DNA of 47,814 bases from Pseudoflavonifractor sp. MSJ-30 (GCF_018918045.1 NZ_JAHLPU010000060.1:1-47814), one strand, 5' to 3'; shown: positions 16,763-25,838, numbered from the stretch's first letter. Numbers and translations are program-made. The notes: a model not told the origin generated them from the letters alone.

Positions 16763-18145
16763 ATGAGCAAGCGTTTGGATAGAAATATGCTGTCGGTCAT
16801 TTTTGCCCTGGCATGGCCTACCATGCTGGAAGAGCTGATGCAGACGGCGGTGCAATATATTGATACGGCCATGGTTGGCACCCTGGGCACCCAGGCCACG
16901 GCGGCAGTCGGGGCCACCGGTACGGTTTCCTGGCTGGTGGGCAGTACGGTCTCCGCGGTGGGCGTGGGTTTCCTGGCCCTGATTTCCCAGAGCTATGGGG
17001 CAGGGGATAAGGAACGGGCCAAGCGGGCCTCTGCCCAGGCGGTGATGATGACTCTGGTCGTGGGCCTGCTCTTTACAGCTATCACCACGCTGCTCAGCGG
17101 CAAAATTACCCAGTGGATGCAGGTGGATGTTTCCATCCGGGCTATGGCCTCTCAGTATTTCCTGATCCTCTATTCACCCATGCTCTTCCGGACGGCCAGC
17201 ATTATTTTCGCCACGGTACTGCGTTCTGTGGGCGATACCAAGACGCCCATGCGGGTCAGCCTGAACATGAACCTAATCAACATCGTGCTGAATTTCCTGC
17301 TGATTTATTCCAGCCGGGAGGTGCGCCTGCTGGGCCTGACCATCCCCATCTGGGGCGTAGGCTGGGGCATCAACGGCGCGGCGGTAGCCAGTGCCGTTGC
17401 CTATACCTACGGCGGCATTGCCATGACGGTGCGGCTCTGGAAGCATCCGGATCTGTCCCCCAAAGGCTATCGGTTCCTGCCGGATGGAGAGATCCTGAAA
17501 CCCTGCTGGAAGGTAGCTTTTCCCAATATGCTCCAGCGCTTTGGCACATCTCTGGGCTATGTGGCCTTTGCGGCCATGATCAACGCCCTGGGCGATACAT
17601 CCACTGCCGCCCATACCATTGCCAATACGGTGGAATCTCTGTTCTATATCCCCGGCTGGGGGATGCAGACCGCCGCGGCTACGCTGGCGGGCAATGCCAT
17701 GGGCGCCCGGGACGGGAAAAAACTGAAAAGCCTGGCAGGTACCCTGCTGCCGCTGGAAGTCGGATTGATGGTTATCTCCGGCGGGCTGCTGGCGATTTTC
17801 GCACCCCAGCTCATGTCCATCTTCACCCGGGATCCTCAGGTGAAGGAATTGGGCACTACGGTACTGCGGATGGTGGCCGTATCCGAGCCCTTTTACGGTG
17901 TTCCCATTGTTCTGGAGGGCATCATGCAGGGCACAGGCCGCACAGTGCCGCCCTTTGTGTTCAATATTCTGGGGATGTGGTGCGTCCGTATTTTCGGAAC
18001 ATTCATATGCACCCGATTCCTGGGTCTTGGCCTGATTGCGGCCTGGGGCTGTATGATTGGCCATAACCTGCTGCTGTTCGCTCTGTTCGCGGCCCTTTTT
18101 GTTACGGGAAGGGTTTACCCCGCCTCCTTGCGAGAAGAGCATTGA
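16763..18145 (+). CDS. MATE family efflux transporter
   Basis: Sodium- or proton-driven exporter of drugs or metabolites, 460 residues with about twelve membrane helices in two homologous halves. Family hallmarks include LAWPTMLEELMQTAVQYIDTAMVG at the N-terminus, GDTKTPM after helix 4 and NALGDTSTAAHTI at the start of the second half. ATG at 16763 follows GGAAGGAAAG. Monocistronic: own promoter upstream and a new promoter downstream. Substrate not predictable. Confidence 0.93.
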   Translation: MSKRLDRNMLSVIFALAWPTMLEELMQTAVQYIDTAMVGTLGTQATAAVGATGTVSWLVGSTVSAVGVGFLALISQSYGAGDKERAKRASAQAVMMTLVVGLLFTAITTLLSGKITQWMQVDVSIRAMASQYFLILYSPMLFRTASIIFATVLRSVGDTKTPMRVSLNMNLINIVLNFLLIYSSREVRLLGLTIPIWGVGWGINGAAVASAVAYTYGGIAMTVRLWKHPDLSPKGYRFLPDGEILKPCWKVAFPNMLQRFGTSLGYVAFAAMINALGDTSTAAHTIANTVESLFYIPGWGMQTAAATLAGNAMGARDGKKLKSLAGTLLPLEVGLMVISGGLLAIFAPQLMSIFTRDPQVKELGTTVLRMVAVSEPFYGVPIVLEGIMQGTGRTVPPFVFNILGMWCVRIFGTFICTRFLGLGLIAAWGCMIGHNLLLFALFAALFVTGRVYPASLREEH

Positions 18146-18189
18146 CAGAGAGAATACTGTTGAATAAGTAAAAAAATATCAATTTCCTC

Positions 18190-18217
18190 TTGCATTGTCA
18201 TGGAAATGGAGTATAAT
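18190..18217 (+). promoter_or_regulatory. Promoter of the B12-controlled transporter operon
   Basis: TTGCAT (18190-18195), 16 bp, TATAAT (18212-18217), immediately before the cobalamin riboswitch. Confidence 0.6.
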
Positions 18218-18240
18218 GGGGGCAATTGGATATTTGCATG

Positions 18241-18400
18241 CATCGGTATCCTCAGGGTGGCCTGAGGATTTAAAAGGGAAGGCAGTGTGAATCTGCCGCA
18301 GCCCGCTCTACTGTGAAGGGGAGTGTTCCGTCAAAAACCCATTGGCTATGCTGAGAAGGGGACGGAACGCGATGAACCAAAGCCAGGAGACCTGCCGATG
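18241..18400 (+). promoter_or_regulatory. Cobalamin (B12) riboswitch aptamer
   Basis: The B12 box AGCCAGGAGACCTGCC is present exactly at 18381-18396. The P1 helix forms from CATCGG (18241-18246) and CCGATG (18395-18400). The conserved AAAGGGAA, the GCAGCCC core (about 18298-18304) and CTCTACTGTGAAGGGG (near 18306-18321) are also seen in order. This class binds adenosyl- or other cobalamins and normally turns expression off when B12 is plentiful. Here it stands before a five-gene peptide/nickel-type ABC operon. Confidence 0.95.
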
Positions 18401-18464
18401 ATAGTGTCTGTCGTTCCGGTGGGGGACTGAACTTACACCAATAGGATAGGTTGTTGTATGTAAG

Positions 18465-18500
18465 GGTGCGTTCTGCCGTGGGCGGGGCGCACCTTTTTTT
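18465..18500 (+). terminator. Riboswitch expression platform: terminator
   Basis: GGTGCG (18465-18470) pairs with CGCACC (18488-18493), followed by seven T. Upstream CTTACA (about 18432) can pair with TGTAAG at 18459-18464, next to the left terminator arm, and could serve as antiterminator. The arrangement supports transcription termination as the switch output. Confidence 0.75.
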
Positions 18501-18566
18501 GGACCTTGCGAATACCTGATAGAGAAATGCGGTCTACGGCCGCAAAGAAAAGGAGAAAACCCAAAT

Positions 18567-20279
18567 ATGAAAAGAGCGCTTTGCCTACTTCTGTCGGCTG
18601 TGCTGCTGCTGGGGCTGTTTGCCGGATGCGGTAAGCAGACCACACCCGAAACTACGGCGGCCGCTGGTACGGAGACCACAGCTGCCGCTGAAACGGAGAC
18701 CACCGGAGAAGCCCCCAAGAAGCACGTGAAAAACCTGGTGATTGGCACCACTACCGCGAACACGACATTCAATCTGTATGGTCAAACCGATATTTTCGGC
18801 CGGATCAACTACGTGAACTTCTGCCGTGCCAACTGGATTTATGAGGATGAGAACGGCGATTTGCAGCCCTTCTTCTTCACCTCCTTTGAAATCTCCGAGG
18901 ACGGCAAGGTCCTGGATTTCACCTGGCCTACCACCGCTGTTTGGAGCGATGGCGAGAAGGTGACCTGGGACGATATCGACTTTACCTTCCGATTCCTGAA
19001 GGATACTGCCAAGAGCAGCAGCTTCATTCACCTGGTCAGCGTGGAGCCTACCGGTGATGACAGCGGCCGCATTACCTTCAGCGAGCCCGATGTGTACGGC
19101 TGGCTGTCCGGTTCCGCAACCATGCAGGGCCTGCTCCCGAAGCATGTATGGGAGAAATTTGAGGGCACGGACGACTATAAGAACTACACCGAGCCCGATG
19201 CCGCCGTCGGCTGCGGCCCCTACAAGCTGGTGTCCTATGACGTGGATGCCCAGGTCTCCTACTACGAGGCCATTCCTGAAAACAACTATCACGGGGAAAT
19301 CACCGTTGACTCCGTAACAATCAAGACCTATGCCGATCAGACTGCCATAATGATGGCGCTGAATGCCGGCGAGATTGACTGCTACTATGCCTACTCTACC
19401 CCCATTGACGCAACGCTGATCGATCTGATTTCCGACAGCGCTGTGGATCCCGGTGAGAGCATTTACGCCGGTGAGGACCAGATCACCTTTGGCATGACCC
19501 GGCCGGCAGGCTCTGACTACCAGTTCCGACTGGCTGTGACCAAGGCAATGGACTGGAATCTGCTGACCGATGCGATTGGCGGCGGTTATGGTGAGGTGCC
19601 CCGTGCCGGTATCATTCCCCCCAGCTGTACCGGCTACCTGGATGGCCTGCCCCAGTTTGCGCAGGATGTGGATGAGGCCAATCGGATTCTGGACGAGGCG
19701 GGATATAAGGATGTCAACAACGACGGCATCCGTGAATTCCCGGATGGTTCTGAAATGAAGATCCTGATTGTTCCCCAGTATTCCAAGAAGATGGATCTTC
19801 GGAACCGGATTGCTGAGGTGCTGATTGACAACCTGAAGGCCGTGGGCGTCAATGCCTATGTGGATCAGGAGATCATTGTCAGCTCTGAGGTCTGGGAGAG
19901 CAATATCCAGGCCGGCAATTACGACATTGCCATTGGCTACACCACTGCCGGTATGGCGCGGCATACCTCTGCCTTCCGGTATTATGTGTATGAGCCGAAG
20001 CCTGGTACGGAGCGCAGCGCTTCCTGGCTGTGGGGCACCTACACCGATGAGGAATTCAACAGCACAGTATGGCGTATGCTGAACGCCTCTTCCCGGGAGG
20101 AGTATGTTTCCTGCATCCAGTGGCTGCAGCAGGAGGCTGCCGATACGCTGTTTGGCTGCGCCCTGAGCTGGACATCCTGCTTCTACCCCTACCGCACGGA
20201 TAAGTATGAGGGCTGGTACAATCGGCCCTCCTGGGGTGTTGTCAACGATGAGCTCTGGTACAGTCTGACCAGCAAGTAA
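18567..20279 (+). CDS. Solute-binding lipoprotein, peptide/nickel family (SBP_bac_5)
   Basis: Receptor of a peptide/nickel-type ABC importer, 570 residues. Lipoprotein signal with lipobox LFAGC (lipidated C21), then a Thr/Ala/Glu-rich linker of about 30 residues. The fold of family 5 is indicated by FTSFEISEDGKVLDFTWPTTAVWSDG and by the C-terminal NPxLG-like region. ATG at 18567 with AAGGAG upstream. Control by a B12 riboswitch makes a cobalt complex, corrinoid or B12 precursor a more likely ligand than peptides, but no ligand motif is visible. A hairpin after the gene probably lowers expression of the following genes relative to this receptor. Confidence 0.88.
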   Translation: MKRALCLLLSAVLLLGLFAGCGKQTTPETTAAAGTETTAAAETETTGEAPKKHVKNLVIGTTTANTTFNLYGQTDIFGRINYVNFCRANWIYEDENGDLQPFFFTSFEISEDGKVLDFTWPTTAVWSDGEKVTWDDIDFTFRFLKDTAKSSSFIHLVSVEPTGDDSGRITFSEPDVYGWLSGSATMQGLLPKHVWEKFEGTDDYKNYTEPDAAVGCGPYKLVSYDVDAQVSYYEAIPENNYHGEITVDSVTIKTYADQTAIMMALNAGEIDCYYAYSTPIDATLIDLISDSAVDPGESIYAGEDQITFGMTRPAGSDYQFRLAVTKAMDWNLLTDAIGGGYGEVPRAGIIPPSCTGYLDGLPQFAQDVDEANRILDEAGYKDVNNDGIREFPDGSEMKILIVPQYSKKMDLRNRIAEVLIDNLKAVGVNAYVDQEIIVSSEVWESNIQAGNYDIAIGYTTAGMARHTSAFRYYVYEPKPGTERSASWLWGTYTDEEFNSTVWRMLNASSREEYVSCIQWLQQEAADTLFGCALSWTSCFYPYRTDKYEGWYNRPSWGVVNDELWYSLTSK

Positions 20280-20289
20280 GCAATTTCCC

Positions 20290-20329
20290 GGCTGCCTTTG
20301 CGCCTATCCCGCGGAGGCAGCCTTCTTTT
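20290..20329 (+). terminator. Intercistronic hairpin after the binding protein gene
   Basis: GGCTGCCT/AGGCAGCC with a 17-nt loop and TTCTTTT. Probably a partial terminator or mRNA 3'-end stabiliser, giving more receptor than membrane parts. Confidence 0.65.
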
Positions 20330-20351
20330 ACAGAGAAAGGAATGGTGATTC

Positions 20352-21329
20352 ATGGGGAAATACCTGATAAGGAGAATTCTGACGGCGGTTTTTACGATCT
20401 ATGTGATTATTACCGTCAGCTTCTTTATGGTTCGTTTCATGCCCGGGGACCCGCTGCAGCATCTGGTGGGTCAGGAGGAATACTATTATCTCCTGGATAC
20501 GGATCCGGAGGAGCTGGAATCTATTGCGGAGAAATATGGTCTGAATGATCCGCTGGGGGTGCAGTATGTCCGGTATCTGAAAAGTGTGGTGACACTGGAT
20601 TTTGGAATCGCCTATTCCAACAAAAAGCCAGTGGTGGAAAATGTGTTTTCCTGCATCCACTGGACGGTTCTGCTGTCTATTCCGACGTGGATATTGGGCG
20701 GCCTTCTTGGCGGCGTGCTGGGCGTGCTGGCCGGATGGCGGCCGGGAAAGAGGCTGGACTGTGTTCTGACGCCAATCGCGCTGTTCCTCAATACAGTGCC
20801 CAGCAACTGTATCGGCGTCCTGGCGCTGGCACTGTTTGCCTATAAACTGCGCTGGGTGCCCATCGGGGGCATGACAAGCGGCATAGGAACCGGCTGGGTC
20901 CGTACACTGGATATTCTGAAGCATATGGCTCTGCCACTTTCTATTCTGGTGCTGTTCCGATGCTCCGGTGATTTTATGCTGATGAAAAGCAGCGTTTCCC
21001 AGGTGCGGCATGCGGATTATACGACGACGGCGGCCTCCAAAGGCCTCTCGGACCGTAAGATTCTGTTCCGCCATGTGATGCGCAACGCAATGCTGCCCTA
21101 TATGACCAGTATGTGTATGCAGATGGGTGGGTTGCTGTCCGGCTCTATGATGATTGAAACGATTTTCGGCTGGAAAGGCATGGGGCAGCTGTTTTACAAT
21201 GCGGTTTCCAGCCGGGATTTTCCCACGGCACAGTTCTGCTTTTTGATTTCGGCGTTTTGTGTGGTCATGGCCAATTTGCTCAGCGATATTCTGGTCGGCG
21301 TTATTGACCCCAGAGTGACAGTGAAGTAG
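20352..21329 (+). CDS. ABC transporter permease, DppB/NikB family
   Basis: First permease, 325 residues with about six helices. N-terminal GKYLIRRILTAVFTIYVIITVSFFMVRFMPGDPL is classic for this family (the RRIL start and the PGDP motif). The EAA-like loop ADYTTTAASKGLSDRKIL lies near residue 225. The C-terminus ends with VGVIDPRVTV, the usual D-PR motif. RBS GAGAAAGG before ATG 20352. Confidence 0.92.
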   Translation: MGKYLIRRILTAVFTIYVIITVSFFMVRFMPGDPLQHLVGQEEYYYLLDTDPEELESIAEKYGLNDPLGVQYVRYLKSVVTLDFGIAYSNKKPVVENVFSCIHWTVLLSIPTWILGGLLGGVLGVLAGWRPGKRLDCVLTPIALFLNTVPSNCIGVLALALFAYKLRWVPIGGMTSGIGTGWVRTLDILKHMALPLSILVLFRCSGDFMLMKSSVSQVRHADYTTTAASKGLSDRKILFRHVMRNAMLPYMTSMCMQMGGLLSGSMMIETIFGWKGMGQLFYNAVSSRDFPTAQFCFLISAFCVVMANLLSDILVGVIDPRVTVK

Positions 21330-21337
21330 GTGACACA

Positions 21338-22144
21338 ATGAAGAAAAGAAAAAAAGTCAATATTCCGGTGCTGGCGGGCAGCCTGATCATCGGCTTCTTT
21401 GTGATTATTGCCATCATTGCGCCGGCAATTGTACCCTATGATCCTTCGGCAACCAGTGCACTGACCTACGGAAAGCCCAGCCCGGAGCATTTGCTTGGTA
21501 CAAATGATGTGGGCCAGGATATTTTCAGCGAACTGATTTACGGAACCAGGATATCCATGGTTATCGGTATATTTGCGGCGGTGGTCGTCACCTGCGTGGG
21601 AACTCTGCTGGCGCTGCTGTCCGCCTGGTACGGCGGCGTGGTAGATAAACTTATTACGGGCCTTACCAATCTTGCCATGGCCGTGCCTGGACTGGCTTTG
21701 ACGACTCTGCTTGTCTGCTACCTGTCGCCAGGTATCCTCAGCATCGTAGTTGCCATCAGTATAACGGCCTGGACGGGAACCACCCGGGTGCTGCGATCCC
21801 AGATACTGGCGCTGAAGGAGGAGCCTTTTGTCAAAATTGAAAAAGCCATTGGACAGCGGGATATTGTAATCATGGGAAAGCACTTGCTGTCGAATCTGAA
21901 GGACATTATTCTCTCCCGGGGCGCCATGGCGGTTTCTTCGGCTATGATGACGGAGGCATCCTTGAGCTTTTTGGGTCTGGGTGCCTTTGGAGAGAAAAGC
22001 TGGGGGGCCATTCTCCACTATGCGTTTTTCAGAAACGGAGTGGTTCGGGGGCTGTATTGGTGGTATCTGCCGCCGATTCTGTGTACATCCCTTGCCGTCC
22101 TCGGATTTATGCTGGTGGGTTACTATGGCCAGCAGAAGAGGTGA
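21338..22144 (+). CDS. ABC transporter permease, DppC/NikC family
   Basis: Second permease, 268 residues. It contains HLLGTNDVGQDIFSELIYGTRISM, the typical LGTDxxGRD-type motif after the first helix, and about six helices. The EAA loop is partly degenerate (REPFV-like: KEEPFVKIEKAIGQRDIVIMGKHLL). Starts 8 bp after the DppB-type gene and ends 5 bp before the ATPase gene, so tightly coupled. Confidence 0.9.
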   Translation: MKKRKKVNIPVLAGSLIIGFFVIIAIIAPAIVPYDPSATSALTYGKPSPEHLLGTNDVGQDIFSELIYGTRISMVIGIFAAVVVTCVGTLLALLSAWYGGVVDKLITGLTNLAMAVPGLALTTLLVCYLSPGILSIVVAISITAWTGTTRVLRSQILALKEEPFVKIEKAIGQRDIVIMGKHLLSNLKDIILSRGAMAVSSAMMTEASLSFLGLGAFGEKSWGAILHYAFFRNGVVRGLYWWYLPPILCTSLAVLGFMLVGYYGQQKR

Positions 22145-22149
22145 TCGAG

Positions 22150-23103
22150 ATGCTGGAAATCAATCATGTATCGGTTAAATTCAGTGCTGACAGTGATGTT
22201 CAGGCGGTGGAGGACGTTTCCTTTGTGCTGCCGGAGGGCAGCAAGCTCGCTCTGGTAGGCGAAACCGGCAGCGGGAAGAGCGTTCTGCTCCTTGCCATCC
22301 TGCGGCTGCTGCCGGAAACGGCCCAGACCAGGGGTGACGTATTGCTGGACGGGAAAAGCATCTGGCAGATGAAACGAAAAGAACTGGATAAGATTCGGGG
22401 CGCTGTCATCTCCTATGTTCCCCAGGGGGGCGGAGAGGCCCTGAATCCGTTGATGCGGGTAGGCTTTCAGGTTGGCGAGCCTCTGATGGAGCACAAGGGA
22501 CTGAGCAGAAAGGAAGCGGAGGCGAAAAGCGTTTCCCTGCTGAAAAGATTCCATCTGGGTGATGAGGAAGCTCTGGCCCGGGCCTACCCGCATACCTTCA
22601 GCGGCGGTATGCGGCAGCGGGCTATGGTTGCCATGGGCATTGCGGCAGACCCGCAGATCGTTCTGGCGGATGAGCCAAGCAAAGGGTTGGATGAAAAGCG
22701 GGTGGCTCTGGTGGCAGAGACCTTCCAGCAGCTGGGGGAGAAGAGCCTGCTCTGCGTTACCCATGATCTGTTGTTTGCCGGGAAGATATCCGACCATATC
22801 TGTGTGCTCTACGCTGCCCAGCAGGTGGAGTATGGACCTACAGAAAAGCTGATGTCCGCACCCTTGCATCCCTATACCAGAGATATGCTGCGAGCCATCC
22901 CGGAAAACGGCATGGAGGTGGATAAGGCCGGTTTTGCGCCTGCCCATACAGGCTATGAAAACTTTGGCTGCCGGTATCGCCACCGCTGCAAGGACTGCAT
23001 GGAGGTCTGTAAAAAAATGCCGCCCCTGTTTACCGTTGGGGACGAGAAAGTGAGGTGCTGGCTCTATGCGGATGCGTCTGGAACAGCTGACAAAGACCTA
23101 TAA
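22150..23103 (+). CDS. ABC transporter ATPase, DppD/OppD family
   Basis: Energy-coupling subunit, 317 residues. Walker A GETGSGKSV, signature FSGGMRQRAMVA, Walker B IVLADEPSKGLDE, and the H-loop His in CVTHDL. The C-terminal extension has four cysteines (CRYRHRCKDCMEVC), resembling the [4Fe-4S]-type tail known for OppD/DppD proteins. Start ATG at 22150, preceded by AGAGGTGA; the frame is open further upstream but overlaps the permease. Confidence 0.93.
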   Translation: MLEINHVSVKFSADSDVQAVEDVSFVLPEGSKLALVGETGSGKSVLLLAILRLLPETAQTRGDVLLDGKSIWQMKRKELDKIRGAVISYVPQGGGEALNPLMRVGFQVGEPLMEHKGLSRKEAEAKSVSLLKRFHLGDEEALARAYPHTFSGGMRQRAMVAMGIAADPQIVLADEPSKGLDEKRVALVAETFQQLGEKSLLCVTHDLLFAGKISDHICVLYAAQQVEYGPTEKLMSAPLHPYTRDMLRAIPENGMEVDKAGFAPAHTGYENFGCRYRHRCKDCMEVCKKMPPLFTVGDEKVRCWLYADASGTADKDL

Positions 23104-23743
23104 AAGCAGAAACGGCGGCGGAGCACAGTTCTATGCCGTTCAAAACGCGAATGTTACCCTGGAGGCAGGGGAGACCGTTGGCCTGTTCGGGGACAGCGGC
23201 AGCGGGAAGTCTACTCTGGGGATGATGGCCGCGGGACTGCTGAAGCCTACCTCCGGCAGCATATTTTATGAGGATCAGCTCTGTGCCTTCCCTTACCGAG
23301 GCACACTACGGCGGAATATTCAGATCCTGTTTCAGCATCCGGAGGTGTCTTTCAATCCTGCGCTGCCCCTGATCAAGAGCATGACAGAGCCATATACGCT
23401 CTATAACCTGCCCTACTCCAAGCAAATTCTGGTGGAAAACGTGGAGCGGTTCGGATTGCACGAAGAGCACCTTCACCGCTGCCCCGGCGAGCTTTCCGGC
23501 GGCGAATTGCAGCGGGCGGCACTGGCGCGGCTTCTGGTGCTTCGGCCTGCGGTGCTGGTGCTGGACGAGCCTACCAGTATGCTGGATGTAATCACGCAGG
23601 CCCAGATGATTGGAATGCTGCGGGACTACCAGCAGGAGACCGGCGCGTCCTATTTGTTTATTACCCACAACCGCAGTCTGTGTGACTGGGTTTGCGACCG
23701 GGTGTACGATGTGGAGCAGGGGAACATTACATTGGAGGAATAA
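23066..23743 (+). CDS. ABC transporter ATPase, DppF-like, short form
   Basis: Second ATPase, 225 residues. Walker A GDSGSGKST, signature LSGGELQRAALARLL, Walker B VLVLDEPTSMLD, H-loop ITHNRS. DppF/OppF proteins are usually above 300 residues with a C-terminal oligopeptide-transporter extension; this one stops after the core. It overlaps the first ATPase by 38 bp, which implies translational coupling. The ATG at 23066 follows GAGGTG by 8 bp; a second ATG six bases later is possible. Confidence 0.9.
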   Translation: MRMRLEQLTKTYKSRNGGGAQFYAVQNANVTLEAGETVGLFGDSGSGKSTLGMMAAGLLKPTSGSIFYEDQLCAFPYRGTLRRNIQILFQHPEVSFNPALPLIKSMTEPYTLYNLPYSKQILVENVERFGLHEEHLHRCPGELSGGELQRAALARLLVLRPAVLVLDEPTSMLDVITQAQMIGMLRDYQQETGASYLFITHNRSLCDWVCDRVYDVEQGNITLEE

Positions 23744-23745
23744 TC

Positions 23746-24084
23746 ATGGAAAAGCCTGTTGAGAAAATCGCGATTCTGCATTGCAAAAAATCCGGCACCG
23801 TTTGCACCGGCGCGGCTTGCTTCCGGACCTTCTATGACCGGAAGAAGAGCTTTGCGCAGTACGAGGGTCAGACCGTAGAGCTTTCGGCTTATTTCGACTG
23901 CAACGGCTGTGAGGCGGACAAGCTGGCCGACCCCGGCTTCACGGAGAAGCTGGAGCGCATGGGTCAGGAGCACGTGGATAAAATCCACATTGCCACCTGT
24001 GCCGTCCATAAGTGCCCCCAGCTGGACAAAATCAAACAGGCGCTGGACCGCCAGCACCTGGCCTGGGAAGAGGGAACCCACTAA
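23746..24084 (+). CDS. Small cysteine-rich protein, CGGC-domain-like
   Basis: A 112-residue soluble protein, with cysteines at CKKSGTVCTGAAC near residues 10-22, CNGC near 46-49 and CAVHKC near 85-90. This matches the CGGC-type putative metal-binding domain as I know it (here CNGC replaces CGGC). It begins 2 bp after the ATPase stop with GGAGGAA as RBS, so it belongs to the B12-controlled operon. A role as metal chaperone or sensor for the imported cobalt or nickel species is an inference from this position. Confidence 0.75.
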   Translation: MEKPVEKIAILHCKKSGTVCTGAACFRTFYDRKKSFAQYEGQTVELSAYFDCNGCEADKLADPGFTEKLERMGQEHVDKIHIATCAVHKCPQLDKIKQALDRQHLAWEEGTH

Positions 24085-24091
24085 AAATCAG

Positions 24092-24131
24092 CCAGCCTGG
24101 AAGCAAACAGACGCTTCCAGGCTGGTTTTTT
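24092..24131 (+). terminator. Terminator of the B12-controlled operon
   Basis: Perfect 13-bp stem CCAGCCTGGAAGC/GCTTCCAGGCTGG with an 8-nt loop and TTTTTT. It also lies at the 3' end of the convergent pepE-like gene. Confidence 0.93.
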
Positions 24132-24864
24132 ACTCGAAATGCTCCATATTCAATATTTCCCCGTCCTGAGTCAGGGGCGAGAGAACGCCGTCCCGCACCA
24201 GGCAGCTTTTCCCGCAGAGCATCAGGCAGCTGTCGTCCTGGTAGAAGTAGCTGCCGTCCGGAATGGCGAAGAAGCAGCGGCCCCGGCTGTCCGGCAGGGT
24301 GATGTCTTCAAAAAGCCGCAGACCGTCCACCAGGTCGTCCTTGACCTTCTGGTAGTGGGGCAGAACGTTGACCTCCGTCAGGTCAAGACCCGGGAAGAAG
24401 CGGGCATAGCCCGGATCCACTGCCTCGCCGGGTTCCTCCGGCTGGGCATAAACGGTCCGCGCCATATTCATAGACCCGGCGCTGATGCCAATGATAACGC
24501 CCGGATAGTCCTGCAGAAGCACATCCAGGGCAATGTCCCGGAAAAATGCCGCTTGGGTGGGAACATGGCCTCCGGCGAAAATCAGCAGGTCGCTGGAGGA
24601 TACAATTTCCGGCGCGTCTTCCGCGTTCATACCGTCCAGAACCGTCCACTGGCTTGGGCAGATCCCGGCGTTGGCCAGGGCGGTAAAGGCGTCTGCTCCA
24701 AATCGGCAGGTGAGGTCGTGGCGTTCCGGGGAAGAGGCCACGAAGGTCACGCTGGGGTATTCCGGAAGTGCCGCCCGAAGACGGTCCACAAAGCCGTTGG
24801 CATTGGAAAACAGGGGCGTTTCCGCGGCTTCATCGAAGGGACTGCTGGTGATGAAAAGGGTCAT
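24130..24864 (-). CDS. Peptidase S51 family protein (dipeptidase E-like)
   Basis: A 244-residue protein of the class I glutamine amidotransferase-like/peptidase S51 fold. The nucleophile elbow GISAGSMN contains the candidate catalytic Ser128, and NVLPHYQ supplies H170. PepE hydrolyses Asp-X dipeptides in the cytoplasm; other family members are cyanophycinases, so substrate is open. The ATG overlaps the stop of the pseudouridine synthase gene (ATGA), making it the last gene of the hprK operon. Confidence 0.85.
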   Translation of the reverse strand: MTLFITSSPFDEAAETPLFSNANGFVDRLRAALPEYPSVTFVASSPERHDLTCRFGADAFTALANAGICPSQWTVLDGMNAEDAPEIVSSSDLLIFAGGHVPTQAAFFRDIALDVLLQDYPGVIIGISAGSMNMARTVYAQPEEPGEAVDPGYARFFPGLDLTEVNVLPHYQKVKDDLVDGLRLFEDITLPDSRGRCFFAIPDGSYFYQDDSCLMLCGKSCLVRDGVLSPLTQDGEILNMEHFE

Positions 24865-25838
24865 GCTTTGCCTCCTATCTGAAATCCGGGAAAGTACTCC
24901 TCCACAAAGTCTACGTTCTCCACCTGAAAGCTTTTGCCGTTCAGGTATTCCAGAGCCCCGGCATCCGTGGTGAACCGGAAGGTCAGCCGATAGGAATAGA
25001 GGGCCTGATAGGTCCGGTCATACCGCTTGTCCAGCTTGCCGTATTTGCCGTCACCCAAAAGAGGATGACCCGCATGGGCGAACTGGGCGCGAATCTGATG
25101 GGTCCGGCCTGTAATCAGCTCGCATTCCATCAGAGAAAGACCGTTCCGGGAGGCAAGGGTTTTGTAATTGGTCTGGCAGGTCTTGGCCCCGGGCTTGGGA
25201 CTGTCCGTGACAAAGACCCGGTTTTTCACCGCGTCTTTGAAGAGGTAGCCCTTGAGACTGCCGTCCCTGGGCTTTGGCGTGCCTTCTACAATGGAAAGGT
25301 AGCGTTTGTCGATTTCCCGGTCCTTGATCTTCTGATTCATGACCCGCAGGGCCTCAGCGGTCTTGGCGGCGATAACAATGCCGCCGGTGTTCCGGTCGAT
25401 GCGATTGCACAGGGCGGGAGTGAAGGAATGCTCCTCCCGAGGCCGCCATTCGTGCTTCTGGTACAGATAGGCCTGGATCTGGTCAATCAGCGTTCGTCCG
25501 TATTCCGCCCCGTCATGGGGATGTACGGCCAGCCCCGGCCGCTTATCCACAAGAAGAATGTGCTCGTCCTCATAGACGATGTTCAGCTTGGGGGCGGCTA
25601 CGGTCAGGTAGGCGTTGTCCTCCCGGGGGGTGTCGAAGAACTCGTCGTTGATGTAGAGCTGCAAGGTGTCGCCCACTTCCAGGCGAGTGTCCCGTTGGGC
25701 ACGGGCGCCGTTGCGCTTGATGCGCTTTAGGCGGATGTATTTCTGGGCCAGAGAGGCAGGCAGCAGGGGAACGGCTTTGGCTAAAAACCGATCCAGCCGC
25801 TGACCGGCGTCATTCTGGCCGATTGTCAGTTCTTTCAT
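24861..25838 (-). CDS. RluA family pseudouridine synthase (RluC/RluD-like)
   Basis: Modifies uridines in rRNA (or tRNA). The 325-residue protein has an N-terminal S4 RNA-binding domain (residues 10-65) and a catalytic domain with NRIDRNTGG, where D148 is the catalytic Asp. The motif is HRLDRxTSG in most relatives, so Asn and Ile are minor variations. GRTHQIRAQFAHAGHPLLGD, typical for the family, follows. Its start overlaps the end of hprK and its end overlaps pepE, each by 4 bp. Confidence 0.93.
   Translation of the reverse strand: MKELTIGQNDAGQRLDRFLAKAVPLLPASLAQKYIRLKRIKRNGARAQRDTRLEVGDTLQLYINDEFFDTPREDNAYLTVAAPKLNIVYEDEHILLVDKRPGLAVHPHDGAEYGRTLIDQIQAYLYQKHEWRPREEHSFTPALCNRIDRNTGGIVIAAKTAEALRVMNQKIKDREIDKRYLSIVEGTPKPRDGSLKGYLFKDAVKNRVFVTDSPKPGAKTCQTNYKTLASRNGLSLMECELITGRTHQIRAQFAHAGHPLLGDGKYGKLDKRYDRTYQALYSYRLTFRFTTDAGALEYLNGKSFQVENVDFVEEYFPGFQIGGKA

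Noticed and set aside
18585..19964. Long frame antisense to the B12-controlled lipoprotein gene
   Set aside because: Shadow of a clear lipoprotein gene; no initiation signals.
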